DNA of 64,000 nucleotides from CAJOIG01 sp051867595 (GCA_051867595.1 JBJDYS010000003.1:1-64000), one strand, 5' to 3'; positions 16,164-26,003 are shown, numbered from the stretch's first letter. Notes: generated by a model from the sequence alone, not told the origin. Program-made: numbers and translations.

Positions 16164-17102
16164 ATGAAAGAAATCAAAACCGTCCACATCATTGGCATGG
16201 GCGCGCTGGGACTTCTGTTCGGCCAGCCCCTCCGCGAAAACCTCGGAAACGGACAGCCGCTCTATATCATGGACGCGGCGCGCCGTGCGCGGCATGAAAA
16301 GGACGTATACACGATAAACGGGACGGTGATCCGTCCGATGCTCGCATCGCCGGACGAAGTCGGCCCGGCGGATCTCGTGCTCGTGGGCGTGAAGTATCCG
16401 AACCTGCCCGAGGCGATGGACACGATGGCGTCCTCCGTCGGCGGGGACACGATCCTTATATCCCTCATGAACGGCGTGGACAGCGAGGATCTGATCGCGG
16501 AGCGCTTCGGAAAGGAAAAGGTTCTGTATTCCGTCTCGCAGGAGATGGACGCGCAGCGGTATGGTTCCGACCTTGTCTATACCAAAGCGGGTCAGCTCTA
16601 TGTGGGCGTGCCCAATACCGGGGACGAGGCCCTGACCGCGGTGCTGACGGAAAAGCTTGACCGGGTCTGCGCGTTTTTTGAGCAGGTGAAGCTGCCGTAT
16701 ACCCGCGAGGAGAACATCATCTACCGCCAGTGGAGCAAGTTCATGCTGAACGTCGGCTGCAATCAGGTCTGCATGGTGTATGACACGGGCTACGGCCCCT
16801 GCATGGTGCCGGGGAGCGAGGCGTTTGCCATGATGACCGGCGCCATGCGCGAGGTCTGCGCCATCGCCCGGGCCAAGGGCATCGCCGTCGGCGAGGACGA
16901 GGTACGGCAGTATCTGAACATCCTCCGCACGCTTGACCCGGAGGCGCTGCCCTCCATGGGACAGGATCGCCGGCAGAAGCATCGCTCCGAGGTCGATATG
17001 TTTGCCGGGGTCGTGAACCGCTTCGGCGCGGAGCTGGGCATCGAGACGCCGGTGAATCAGTTCCTGCTGCGCCGGGTTCGGGAGATCGAAGCGGCGTACT
17101 GA
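16164..17102 (+). CDS. Ketopantoate reductase family (PanE/ApbA) protein
   Basis: 312 residues. The NADP-binding Gly-Met-Gly-Ala-Leu-Gly motif is at 11-16 and the C-terminal helical ApbA_C domain (about 180-310) includes Arg-Gln-Trp-Ser-Lys-Phe-Met-Leu-Asn, which carries the catalytic Lys and Asn of the family. No panB or panC is nearby, and many Firmicutes carry PanE-like paralogues of unknown substrate, so I leave the symbol blank. It has its own promoter and terminator. Confidence 0.87.
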   Translation: MKEIKTVHIIGMGALGLLFGQPLRENLGNGQPLYIMDAARRARHEKDVYTINGTVIRPMLASPDEVGPADLVLVGVKYPNLPEAMDTMASSVGGDTILISLMNGVDSEDLIAERFGKEKVLYSVSQEMDAQRYGSDLVYTKAGQLYVGVPNTGDEALTAVLTEKLDRVCAFFEQVKLPYTREENIIYRQWSKFMLNVGCNQVCMVYDTGYGPCMVPGSEAFAMMTGAMREVCAIARAKGIAVGEDEVRQYLNILRTLDPEALPSMGQDRRQKHRSEVDMFAGVVNRFGAELGIETPVNQFLLRRVREIEAAY

Positions 17103-17147
17103 CCGCCTCCCGTGCGCTTTTGTGCGCGGATGACGCCGGTCAGCAAG

Positions 17148-17183
17148 ACACCCCCGACCTGATCGGCCGGGGGTGTTTGGCTT
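17148..17183 (+). terminator. Intrinsic terminator after the PanE-like gene
   Basis: A 9-bp stem, ACACCCCCG/CGGGGGTGT (17148-17156/17168-17176), followed by TTTGGCTTT. It sits between convergent genes; the minus-strand T-run is poor. Confidence 0.7.
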
Positions 17184-17195
17184 TAAGACGGAAGA

Positions 17196-17594
17196 TCAGC
17201 CGACGAACTCGTCGTAGGGGAGAATCAGGCCCTGATTGACCAGCATGGAGAACGCGTCGTCATTGCCGTCAGTGGCAGCCTCGATGCTCGCGATGGTGGT
17301 GTCCACGATCTCAGCGGGAGCGTGCTCATCCTGCTTCAGAGCGTCGGTGGCATAGGCCTTGTAGCCGTCGAGATCCTTGTTGTAGCCGTCCGCGGGGAAC
17401 AGCTCGGCAACCGGCTCACCCGTGGGCTCCTCAGAGGGCTCACCCGCATCGGCGGGAGCGGCAGGAGCTTCAGCAGCAGGAGCCTCGGCAGCGGGAGCCT
17501 CGGCAGCAGGAGCGGCCTCTTCCTTGGAGCCGCAGCCGGCGCAAAGAGCAAGAACCATCACCATGGCAAGAAGCAGTGCAAGAGTCTTTTTCAT
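17196..17594 (-). CDS. Small lipoprotein with Ala-Pro-Ala-Glu repeats
   Basis: 132 residues. The signal peptide ends in a lipobox-like Leu-Cys-Ala-Gly-Cys, so it should be lipid-anchored outside the membrane. Residues about 28-45 are tandem Ala-Glu-Ala-Pro-Ala units encoded by near-identical 15-base repeats. The C-terminal 70 residues are an acidic helical domain ending Asp-Glu-Phe-Val-Gly. GGAGG lies 8 bases before the ATG at 17594. It is monocistronic behind a strong promoter. I do not recognise the domain. Confidence 0.85.
   Translation of the reverse strand: MKKTLALLLAMVMVLALCAGCGSKEEAAPAAEAPAAEAPAAEAPAAPADAGEPSEEPTGEPVAELFPADGYNKDLDGYKAYATDALKQDEHAPAEIVDTTIASIEAATDGNDDAFSMLVNQGLILPYDEFVG
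17452..17516 (-). repeat. 15-base tandem repeats in the lipoprotein gene
   Basis: Near-identical GGAGCCTCGGCAGC-type units recur about four times and encode Ala-Glu-Ala-Pro-Ala. Such tracts can change length by slippage, altering the spacer between membrane anchor and domain. Confidence 0.6.
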
Positions 17595-17624
17595 GTGTTT
17601 TACCTCCAAATTTTGTGTGCCGCT

Positions 17625-17653
17625 ATTTTAATCCTTTTATTAAAGAATGTCAA
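17625..17653 (-). promoter_or_regulatory. Promoter of the lipoprotein gene
   Basis: Minus-strand TTGACA (17653-17648), 17 bases, TAAAAT (17630-17625). This is close to the consensus. Confidence 0.8.
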
Positions 17654-17762
17654 TTATTTACCGATTCAATTTTAAAAAATTTTAATTTTCTCCCCGTACA
17701 GCCTGAAAAATAAGAAGTTTTGATAAAATTTTTGTTGGAATATAGCTTTTTTCCTGCGGGTA

Positions 17763-17771
17763 TGCTATAAT
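17763..17771 (+). promoter_or_regulatory. Extended -10 promoter of the SH3 membrane protein
   Basis: TGC-TATAAT lies in an AT-rich stretch about 90 bases before the ATG. The rest of the 268-bp gap 17595-17862 holds only the two promoters and AT-rich sequence. Confidence 0.55.
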
Positions 17772-17862
17772 AACTCAGAATTATGTCTACTTACCGCCGC
17801 GGCACTGCGCCGCTTCACACTCTCCGCCCCGTCCCGGGGACGAACGCAGGAGGTTCCGATCC

Positions 17863-18792
17863 ATGATCGATCTTACCGAACAACAGGAACAGGAGATGAT
17901 CGAGAAGGCCAAGGCCGGCGATCCCGAGGCCAACTACCGGATGTCGCTCTGGGCACTGGAGCAGGCCATGGCCGAGCCCGACGAGGAGCGATGGAACCGT
18001 CTGGCCGCCAAATGCCTTGTCCGGTCGGCGGAGGCCGGATACGCCCCCGCCAAGGAGAAAATGGAGGAGCTTCTCGCACAGACCGCCGAGGCCCAGCCGG
18101 CCGAGCCCACGCCCGCCCGTCCGGAGCCCGCTCCGGTTCCGCCCGCCCGGAAAGCGGCGGAGCCGTCCGAAGCATCCGCCCCCGTTCAGCGCAAGAGCGC
18201 CGCGGCCGTTTTTGCCTCGCTGGGCGCAAAGGTGAAAGGGGCTTTCTCCGGCCTCCGTGCAAAAGGCGGGAACGCCCGGGCCGCATCCCCCGACGGCAAA
18301 AAGGCCGGGCTTTTCAACTTCAACCAATGGGATGACGCCAAGTGGAAAAAGATGCAGCTTGTCTGCATCATCATCTGCGTTCTGCTGGCCGTCCTCATTC
18401 TCGTCATGGTGCTCAGCGGCCGCAGCAAAAAGAACAGCGCGGCAGAAGCGGAGATCGTCATTCCCCCCGCCGCCGTGGCGGCCACACCCGTGCCGTCCAC
18501 GCCGACCCCGACCCCCGTCGACTATCCCGCCGATGACGTGAAGGCCGAGATCGCCGCAGCCGACCTCACCGTCTTCCCCGAGGAGGCGGATTTCGTGACC
18601 GAGGTCACCACCCGCACCGTCACCACAAACGGCGGCCCGCTGAATATGCGAAAGGGAACAAATTCCGACGCCGAATGGATCTCGTCCATCTCCTCCGGCA
18701 CAAAGTTGGACGTCTATGCGTTCCGCAACGGCTGGGCCCTTGTGAAGGTGGGCGGCACCTGGGGCTGGTGCAGCAACGATTATCTCAAATAA
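17863..18792 (+). CDS. Single-pass membrane protein with Sel1-like N-terminus and SH3b C-terminus
   Basis: 309 residues. Residues 1-70 are helical and resemble a Sel1/TPR repeat (Ala-Lys-Ala-Gly-Asp-Pro-Glu-Ala-Asn-Tyr-Arg and a second Ala-Glu-Ala-Gly-Tyr-Ala-Pro-Ala). A Pro/Ala/Glu-rich linker leads to a transmembrane helix at about 166-188. Outside, a Pro/Thr-rich stalk ends in a bacterial SH3 domain (about 245-309) with Leu-Asn-Met-Arg-Lys-Gly, typical of cell-wall-binding SH3_3. It may sense or tether to peptidoglycan; this is inferred. GGAGG precedes the ATG. Confidence 0.8.
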   Translation: MIDLTEQQEQEMIEKAKAGDPEANYRMSLWALEQAMAEPDEERWNRLAAKCLVRSAEAGYAPAKEKMEELLAQTAEAQPAEPTPARPEPAPVPPARKAAEPSEASAPVQRKSAAAVFASLGAKVKGAFSGLRAKGGNARAASPDGKKAGLFNFNQWDDAKWKKMQLVCIIICVLLAVLILVMVLSGRSKKNSAAEAEIVIPPAAVAATPVPSTPTPTPVDYPADDVKAEIAAADLTVFPEEADFVTEVTTRTVTTNGGPLNMRKGTNSDAEWISSISSGTKLDVYAFRNGWALVKVGGTWGWCSNDYLK

Positions 18793-18793
18793 C

Positions 18794-18826
18794 AAAAAAG
18801 CGGCGGGCTGCCTCCGGCAGTCCGCC
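18794..18826 (-). terminator. Minus-strand intrinsic terminator
   Basis: An 11-bp stem (18802-18812/18816-18826) with one G-T pair. On the minus strand it is followed by CGC-TTTTTT-G. On the plus strand the T-run is absent, so it is oriented for leftward transcription although no leftward gene is nearby. Confidence 0.75.
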
Positions 18827-18889
18827 AAGTATTAGGGTTGTGGGATAAAGATATGAGCCGGGCCCTCCGAGGCCCATTGGATAAGCTGT
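18798..18889 (-). ncRNA. Candidate small RNA, minus strand
   Basis: A minus-strand promoter (TTTACA-N17-TATGAT, 18924-18896) and a minus-strand intrinsic terminator (18826-18793) bound a span of about 90 bases with no open reading frame of note. The transcript can form a GGGCC/GGCCC hairpin (18860-18875) before the terminator stem. It does not match the SRP, 6S, tmRNA or RNase P consensus as I know them. It would run antisense to nothing coding, since it lies between two plus-strand genes. Status is a prediction. Confidence 0.45.
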
Positions 18890-18895
18890 ATCTGC

Positions 18896-18924
18896 ATCAT
18901 ACCCCCCGCCGATCAATTTGTAAA
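18896..18924 (-). promoter_or_regulatory. Promoter of the candidate small RNA
   Basis: Minus-strand TTTACA (18924-18919), exactly 17 bases, TATGAT (18901-18896). Confidence 0.5.
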
Positions 18925-18940
18925 GAGCGAGAAAGATCGA

Positions 18941-19396
18941 ATGGACACTAGTTTTGTCGAACCGCTGAAAAAGTTTGCAGAGACCATGCTGCCGCCTGCC
19001 ACCGTGATGCTCATCGAGTGCGCCGGCGACCGCACCGGCGATCCCGTGCTTCTTGACCTTTTGGACGAGGTCGAGGAAAAGGGTCTGCGGCACGAGCCTC
19101 TCTGCACCGAGCCTTACGAGACGGTCGTGTTTTCCGACCGCATCCTGCTGCGCTGCGCCGGATGCCCCCGCATGGAGACGCTGCCCAAAATCGCCGGGAT
19201 CGGATACGGCGCGGACGCCGAAGAGGCAAGGCAAAACGCCCTCTATGCCCTGACGCTGCCGCTCGATCATCCGAACGCCCGATACGACGGCTGCATCGCC
19301 GCCCTTCAATGGGGCGACGGGCCGGTTCGGGACGTGCAGCTTGCCTGCATCCTCAACCGCGTCGCCTATACACAGTACCCGAAACGAATCCACTGA
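18941..19396 (+). CDS. Hypothetical cytosolic protein, 151 residues
   Basis: No signal or membrane segment. The sequence alternates helices and strands, with two Cys in a Leu-Arg-Cys-Ala-Gly-Cys-Pro-Arg element near residues 70-77, a Gly-Ile-Gly-Tyr-Gly-Ala turn and a C-terminal Ile-Leu-Asn-Arg-Val-Ala-Tyr. Codon use and third-position GC match neighbours, which supports a real gene. The ribosome binding site is weak. It ends at a strong terminator shared with csaB. I do not recognise the family. Confidence 0.65.
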   Translation: MDTSFVEPLKKFAETMLPPATVMLIECAGDRTGDPVLLDLLDEVEEKGLRHEPLCTEPYETVVFSDRILLRCAGCPRMETLPKIAGIGYGADAEEARQNALYALTLPLDHPNARYDGCIAALQWGDGPVRDVQLACILNRVAYTQYPKRIH

Positions 19397-19400
19397 AACA

Positions 19401-19438
19401 ACAGGGCAGCCGCTTTGTCTTTGCGCGGCTGCCCTGTT
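19401..19438. terminator. Bidirectional terminator between convergent genes
   Basis: A 13-bp stem, ACAGGGCAGCCGC/GCGGCTGCCCTGT (19401-19413/19425-19437), with an 11-base loop and short T-rich flanks on both strands. Confidence 0.75.
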
Positions 19439-20501
19439 ATTCGTCGGCGTGAGACAACAGCTCCGCCGCAATCGCGCCGTTGCGCCGTTCCCGGCGTCGC
19501 AGCTGTTCCGCTGCAGCAGACAGCGCCTCCCCGTCGAGATGGGCGGTGCCGTCGATCAGCCGGAACAGCGCGTCCGCGGACAGATCGTCCCAGTCAAGCA
19601 CGGGCAGACCGGCCTCCGCGCAGAAGGAGGCGACCTTCGGGTCGTAGCTCAGACCGCCGGCGGGCGTTCCGGAGCGCAGCGCAAAAATGAGACCGTGCAG
19701 CCGCATGGAGATGACAAGGCTCATGCGTCCCACCCGGCGGGTATCGCCGGAAACGGAGCAGGAGACGCCGGATTTTTCAAGCGTCTGCGAAAGGGATCGG
19801 GCCAGAGCACGGTCATCAGGCGCAAAGCAGAAAAACACCGGCGCGAGGCGATAGGTCTCGCTGGCATACCAGGCCGCCGCAGCCAGCTCCGAAAGGCGGC
19901 TCTCAAAGCCCGTCCATTCGCGCAGAACGAAGCCGATGCAGCGTTCCCGCTCTCCGGCAGGGGCGGCGATATTCAGCGCCGGGTCGGCGGAGAGATGCAC
20001 CGGCGGCCCCTCGACGCCGATCTCGCGCAGAAGCGCCATGCTCTCCGGGTCGCGCAGCGTGATGACATCCGCGCAGGCGTTCAGCGTTTCCGCGGTCTCG
20101 GCGCGGGATTTTTCGCGTGTCAGCGGGCCGATGCCGCAGCCGTACAGCATCACGCGGCAGCCCTGTTTTTTGGCGAGCCGGATGGCGGTCAGGTAATAGA
20201 ACAGGCTGCGCCGGCTCGTGACATCCTGCAAAAGCGAACCGCCGCCGCTGAGGAAGAGCTCCGCCCGTTTCATCGCGGCAAGCCATCGCCGGAGCCGCAG
20301 CGGATGAACGGCCTCCACGCCGAAGCGGGACGCGGTTTTCTTCGGCTGACGGGCCATGACGGTGATGGGAATATCCCGGTCGATCCGGCGCAGCTCGTCC
20401 ACGATGGCGGACAGGACGGCGTCATCTCCGGCGTTGTCCATACCGTACGCGCCGCAGATCACAACGCCGCGCCGGGGATCGGTGGGAGAAAATATCTTCA
20501 T
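19437..20501 (-). CDS. csaB: Polysaccharide pyruvyl transferase CsaB
   Basis: 354 residues. CsaB adds pyruvate ketals to a secondary cell-wall polymer, the ligand for SLH-domain surface proteins. The N-terminal Gly-Ala-Tyr-Gly-Met-Asp-Asn-Ala-Gly-Asp-Asp-Ala motif, Ser-Gly-Gly-Gly-Ser-Leu-Leu-Gln-Asp, and the C-terminal Ser-Met-Arg-Leu-His-Gly-Leu-Ile-Phe-Ala are diagnostic. AGAGGT lies 7 bases before the ATG at 20501; the longest frame adds 60 implausible residues through the divergent promoter region. It suggests the organism may display SLH proteins, although none is in the window. Confidence 0.93.
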   Translation of the reverse strand: MKIFSPTDPRRGVVICGAYGMDNAGDDAVLSAIVDELRRIDRDIPITVMARQPKKTASRFGVEAVHPLRLRRWLAAMKRAELFLSGGGSLLQDVTSRRSLFYYLTAIRLAKKQGCRVMLYGCGIGPLTREKSRAETAETLNACADVITLRDPESMALLREIGVEGPPVHLSADPALNIAAPAGERERCIGFVLREWTGFESRLSELAAAAWYASETYRLAPVFFCFAPDDRALARSLSQTLEKSGVSCSVSGDTRRVGRMSLVISMRLHGLIFALRSGTPAGGLSYDPKVASFCAEAGLPVLDWDDLSADALFRLIDGTAHLDGEALSAAAEQLRRRERRNGAIAAELLSHADE

Positions 20502-20562
20502 GGGACATACCTCTTGTGGGGAATCCGGGAAAGTAGTACAATATACGGGAAATTGTTTGATC

Positions 20563-20582
20563 GTATACCACAGTATACCACA
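20563..20582. repeat. 10-bp direct repeat in the csaB divergent gap
   Basis: GTATACCACA occurs twice in tandem (20563-20572, 20573-20582), between csaB and the divergent fusion gene. It overlaps the likely promoter region of both genes and could be an operator or chance. No clear -35/-10 pair was found. Confidence 0.4.
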
Positions 20583-20612
20583 TTTTTGATGGGAAGAACA
20601 GGGCGGAGTATT

Positions 20613-21791
20613 ATGACGAAGATTTATTTGATCCGGCACGCCGAGGCGGAGGGGAATCTGTACCGCCGGGCGCAGGGACATTTCAACTCAAATGTGACGC
20701 CGCTGGGACGGCGCCAGATCGCCGCGCTGGCGGAACGCTTCCGGGATGTGCCGCTTGACGCGCTGTGGTCGAGCGATCTCAACCGGACGCAGTCCACTGC
20801 AGCGGCCATCCGGAAATATCACCCGGAGCTGGCATTGAACCTGTCCGAGCGTCTGCGGGAGATTGACGTCGGCGTATGGGAGGATCAGCCGTGGGGAAAC
20901 CTCTCCGTAACCTACCCGGAGCAGATGGAGTATTTCACCCACGACCCGGCCCGGTGGAGCATCCCCGGCGGCGAGCCGTATGAGGCGGTGCAGCGCCGCA
21001 TCAAAGCGGAGGTGCTGTCGCTCGCGGAGCGCTATGACGGACAGACGGTCGCCGTCGTAAGTCACGGCCTCGCGATCCGGTCGCTGCTGTGCGATGTTTT
21101 CGGGATCCCGTCGGAGAGAATCGACACCCTGCCCTACGGCGACAACACCTCCGTGACGCTTCTGAATGTGGAAAACGGCAACATCGCCGTGGAATTTTAT
21201 AACGACGCGTCCCATCTGGACGCGATGGGTCTGAGCACCTTTTCGCGGCAGACCTGGCGGGAAAAGTCCGCGGCGCCGGGAAAACGGCGGTTCAGCCGCC
21301 TGACTCCGCTTGACCCGTTCGCGGACAGCGAGCTGTATACCCGCTGCTATGCCGAGACCTGGCGCTGCAGCCACGGCAATCTGGAGGGCTATACGCCCAT
21401 GATCTATCTGCGCGCCGCGCAGAGCCGGGCCAAGGCCGACCCCCGCTGCGTCATGCAGCTGCGGCGCGGGGAGGACTTCGCCGGGATCATCGAACTCGAC
21501 CCGGAACGGGGTCAGGAGCAGAACGCGGGCTGGATAAGCCTCCTCTACATCGAGCCGTCCATGCGCGCCGAACGACTGGGTATCCAGCTCATCGGACACG
21601 CCTCGTCCTATTTCCGCGGCAAGGGGCGCTCCTCGCTCCGCCTGCACGTGGCGCAGGACAACCAGAACGCCGTGGGCTTTTACGAGCATATCGGCTTTCG
21701 GCCCCTCGGCGAGAGCATGGGCGTTGCCGGGATGCTGTATGAGATGGAGATGGATATCGAGCGTCGGATCCTGCGCCCGGAGGAGATTTAA
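20613..21791 (+). CDS. Histidine phosphatase fused to a GNAT acetyltransferase
   Basis: 392 residues. Residues 1-195 are a histidine phosphatase domain with the Arg-His-Ala-Glu-Ala motif (His9), Arg58 in Leu-Asn-Arg-Thr-Gln, Glu83 in Arg-Glu-Ile-Asp-Val-Gly-Val-Trp-Glu and His151 in Val-Ser-His-Gly. After a linker, residues about 225-385 form a GNAT domain: the acetyl-CoA segment follows Leu-Leu-Tyr-Ile-Glu-Pro, and Val-Ala-Gln-Asp-Asn-x-Asn-Ala-Val-Gly-Phe-Tyr is typical. The frame is continuous. The substrates are unknown; small phosphorylated metabolites are likely for the first domain. Confidence 0.88.
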   Translation: MTKIYLIRHAEAEGNLYRRAQGHFNSNVTPLGRRQIAALAERFRDVPLDALWSSDLNRTQSTAAAIRKYHPELALNLSERLREIDVGVWEDQPWGNLSVTYPEQMEYFTHDPARWSIPGGEPYEAVQRRIKAEVLSLAERYDGQTVAVVSHGLAIRSLLCDVFGIPSERIDTLPYGDNTSVTLLNVENGNIAVEFYNDASHLDAMGLSTFSRQTWREKSAAPGKRRFSRLTPLDPFADSELYTRCYAETWRCSHGNLEGYTPMIYLRAAQSRAKADPRCVMQLRRGEDFAGIIELDPERGQEQNAGWISLLYIEPSMRAERLGIQLIGHASSYFRGKGRSSLRLHVAQDNQNAVGFYEHIGFRPLGESMGVAGMLYEMEMDIERRILRPEEI

Positions 21792-21836
21792 AAACTCTTT
21801 TGAAAAAATAAAGGGTTTTTTTCAAAAACGGTGTAT

Positions 21837-21875
21837 AAAGGTATTGCAAAGGAATTTGCAGTACCTTTATTCTTT
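21837..21875 (+). terminator. Intrinsic terminator after the fusion gene
   Basis: A 14-bp stem (21837-21850/21855-21868) with one G-T pair and a GGAA loop, followed by ATTCTTT. An AT-rich hairpin, TTGAAAAAA/TTTTTTCAA, lies just upstream. Confidence 0.7.
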
Positions 21876-21891
21876 ATGAAATGGTGACGCC

Positions 21892-22893
21892 ATGCCGTGC
21901 ATTCGTGAGATCCGAGAGGAACAGGAAAAGCTTATCATCGGCCCGTGGGGGACGCTGTCGTCCGCGAGCCGCGGACGATACATATTGGAGGCGGAGGATG
22001 AGGTTCGCACCTGCTTTCAGCGGGATGTGGACCGCGTAACGCACTCCAAGGCCTTTCGCCGCCTGCGGCATAAGACGCAGGTATTTCTCCAGCCGGAGGG
22101 CGACCACTACCGGACGCGCCTGACCCACACGCTGGAGGTGGCCCGCGTAGCCCGCACCATCGCCCGTGCGCTGCGTCTGAACGAGGATCTCGTGGAGGCC
22201 ATCGCGCTGGGGCACGATCTCGGGCATACCCCGTTCGGCCATGCCGGGGAGCGCGCGCTGCGGGATGTGACCGGGCAGTTCAACCACTATGAGCAGAGCC
22301 TGCGCGTGGTGGACAAGCTCGAAAAGGACGGGCGCGGCCTGAACCTCTGCCACGAGACGCGGACAGGCATTCTGAACCACACCACCGGCGAGCCGCGTGA
22401 CACGGTGGAGGCCGATGTGGTGCGCCTGTCGGATCATATCGCCTACCTCAACCACGACCTCGACGACGCGCAGCGCGCCGGGATCGTGATGCCGGAGGAC
22501 GTCCCGGCGATCATCCGGGAGCGCATCGGCACGCGCAACTCCGCGCGCCTGAACGCCATGGTGACCGACGTGATAAACGAAAGCGCGGAGGGCGTCATTC
22601 GGTTTTCCCCCATGATGCGCGAGGCGTATGACTGCTTCTACGAATTCATGTACGCCGCGGTGTATCACAACCCCACCGCCAAGGGCGAGGAGTCGAAGGT
22701 CAAGGGCATCCTCGCGCCGATCCTGGAGTACTATGCCGCGCATACGGACAAGCTCCCGCCGGAATACCGGGCCATCGCCGGGGAAGAGGGCGCGCTCCGC
22801 GCCGCGACGGATTTTGTCTCCGGCATGACCGACGGCTATGCGGTGGAGACCTTTGAGACGCTCTTTATTCCCAAAAGCTGGAGCGTAAAATAA
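21892..22893 (+). CDS. dgt: dGTP triphosphohydrolase-like HD protein
   Basis: 333 residues. The HD metal site is His79 (Arg-Leu-Thr-His-Thr-Leu-Glu-Val) and His108-Asp109 (Leu-Gly-His-Asp-Leu-Gly-His-Thr-Pro-Phe-Gly-His). Family members hydrolyse dNTPs to deoxynucleoside and triphosphate. This short form is the standard gene upstream of dnaG in many Clostridia. It is 27 bases ahead of dnaG and probably cotranscribed with dnaG-rpoD. Confidence 0.93.
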   Translation: MPCIREIREEQEKLIIGPWGTLSSASRGRYILEAEDEVRTCFQRDVDRVTHSKAFRRLRHKTQVFLQPEGDHYRTRLTHTLEVARVARTIARALRLNEDLVEAIALGHDLGHTPFGHAGERALRDVTGQFNHYEQSLRVVDKLEKDGRGLNLCHETRTGILNHTTGEPRDTVEADVVRLSDHIAYLNHDLDDAQRAGIVMPEDVPAIIRERIGTRNSARLNAMVTDVINESAEGVIRFSPMMREAYDCFYEFMYAAVYHNPTAKGEESKVKGILAPILEYYAAHTDKLPPEYRAIAGEEGALRAATDFVSGMTDGYAVETFETLFIPKSWSVK

Positions 22894-22920
22894 ACCAACC
22901 GGCGGAAAGGAGGCCGACCC

Positions 22921-24649
22921 ATGCCGTTTCCCGAGGCATTTCTTGAAGAACTCTCGGCGCGGAATGATATTGTGGACGTCGTATCCGGCTATGTCCGGCT
23001 GCAGCGGCGAAGCGGCGCAAACCAGTTCGGCCTGTGCCCGTTCCACAGCGAAAAGACCCCCTCCTTTTCGGTCAATGCCGAGCGGCAGATCTATCACTGC
23101 TTCGGCTGCGGAAAAGGCGGCGGCGTCATCAACTTCATCATGGAGATCGAAAACCTCTCCTTCCCGGACGCGGTGCAGTTTCTGGCCCGTCGGGCCGGGA
23201 TGGAGGTGCCGGAGGATACCCCGGACGAGAACCGCGGCCGCCGTGCGCGGATGCTGGAGCTCAACCGGGAGGCGGCGCGGTTCTTCCACGCGCAGCTCAC
23301 ATCGCCGTCCGGCCGTCCGGCGCAGGAATATGTCATGCGCCGCGGCATCACGAACATGGTAAAGCCCTTCGGCCTCGGCTATGCCCCGGACAGCTGGCAG
23401 TCGCTCCTCGACGCGATGGGCGCCAAGGGCTATCATCCGGCCGAGCTCATCGAGGCGGGCCTGGCCCGTCCGGGCCGAAACGGCGGCGCGTATGACTATT
23501 TCCGCAACCGCCTGATGTTCCCGGTCATCGACGTGCGCGGCAGCGTGATCGGTTTCTCCGGGCGCATCCTCGGCGACGGCGAGCCGAAGTACCTCAACAG
23601 CCCCGATACGCTGGTTTACAGCAAATCCCGCAGTCTTTTCGCCCTGAATCTGGCGAAAAAGTCCAAAAGCGGATATATTCTTCTCGCAGAGGGAAATATA
23701 GACGTTGTGAGCCTGCATCAGGCCGGGTTCGACAGCGCCGTGGCCAGTCTCGGCACCTCCCTCACCGCCGATCAGGCGCGGCTTCTGGCGCGGTATACAA
23801 ACGAGATCGTCATCGCCTATGACAGCGACAGCGCCGGAAAAAAAGCCGCCCAGCGCGCGATCCAGCTTTTGCAGCCGCTCGATATGAAGGTGCGGGTTTT
23901 GCAGGTGCCGGACGCCAAGGATCCCGACGAGTTCATCCAGAACAAGGGCCCCGGCGCGTTCCGCGAGCTGATCGAGAAGAGCGGCAACCAGATCGAATAC
24001 CGTATGCAGCAGGCCGAGGAGCCGTTCGACCTCAAAACCGACGAGGGGCGTTCCGGGTATCTGCGCGAGGCCATCAAGCTGCTGGCGTCCCTGCCGACGG
24101 ATACCGACCGCGAGATATACGGCCGCCGCGTCGCCGAGAAGCTGGATGTGTCGTGGTCGGCGCTCGAAACGGACATCGCCCGTATGCGGCGGAAAAGGCT
24201 CACCGCCGCCAAAAAGCAGCAGAGCCGGGAGGCGACGGCGCCCCTGCGGGCCATGCAGCCGCAGAGCCGCGGGCTGCGATACGAAAACGTGCGAAACGCC
24301 GCCGCGGAGCGGGGGGTCATCAACCTCCTCTACCGCTTCCCGGAACAGTTCGGGACACTGGCGCTCGCAGGCGGGGACTTCTCAAACCCGGTGCTGGGCA
24401 AGCTGTATGACACGCTGCGGGAGCGGCTGCAAAACGGGCAGAGCGTGACTCCGGCGGTTCTGGGCGAACAGCTCTCGCAGGAGGAAATGGGCCTATTGAC
24501 GGATATCGTTCATCGCGACGAGGTGCCGCCCCAGGCGGCTTCCGGGGCCATGGACGACTACATACGAAAAATACAGGAAGAAAAAGACAAGGCATTATGC
24601 CGCGAGGATCCGCGTGGATACGGCAAAAAGCTGAAGCAAAGGAAGGGAT

Positions 24650-24666
<17 letters not shown>
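22921..24666 (+). CDS. dnaG: DNA primase
   Basis: 581 residues; makes RNA primers for replication. The CHC2 zinc finger uses Cys39, His42, Cys60 and Cys63. The TOPRIM centre shows Leu-Ala-Glu-Gly-Asn-Ile-Asp-Val and Ala-Tyr-Asp-Ser-Asp-Ser-Ala-Gly. The C-terminal part (about 430-581) is the helicase-binding domain and is low in similarity, as usual. AAAGGAGG precedes the ATG. Its last codons overlap the start of rpoD by 17 bases, implying coupled translation of primase and sigma factor. Confidence 0.97.
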
Positions 24667-25957
<1,291 letters not shown>

Positions 25958-25965
25958 ACAGCCAG

Positions 25966-26003
25966 CCGGCATGGCCCCGAACCTCTCGGCCATGCCGGTT
26001 TTT
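25966..26003 (+). terminator. Intrinsic terminator of the rpoD operon
   Basis: An 11-bp stem, CCGGCATGGCC/GGCCATGCCGG (25966-25976/25988-25998), followed by five T residues. Confidence 0.9.

Noticed and set aside
18793..18940. SRP RNA, 6S RNA or tRNA in the gap
   Set aside because: No GGAA-capped SRP helix, no 6S open bubble and no tRNA T-loop or acceptor pairing. Only a generic promoter-terminator small RNA can be argued.
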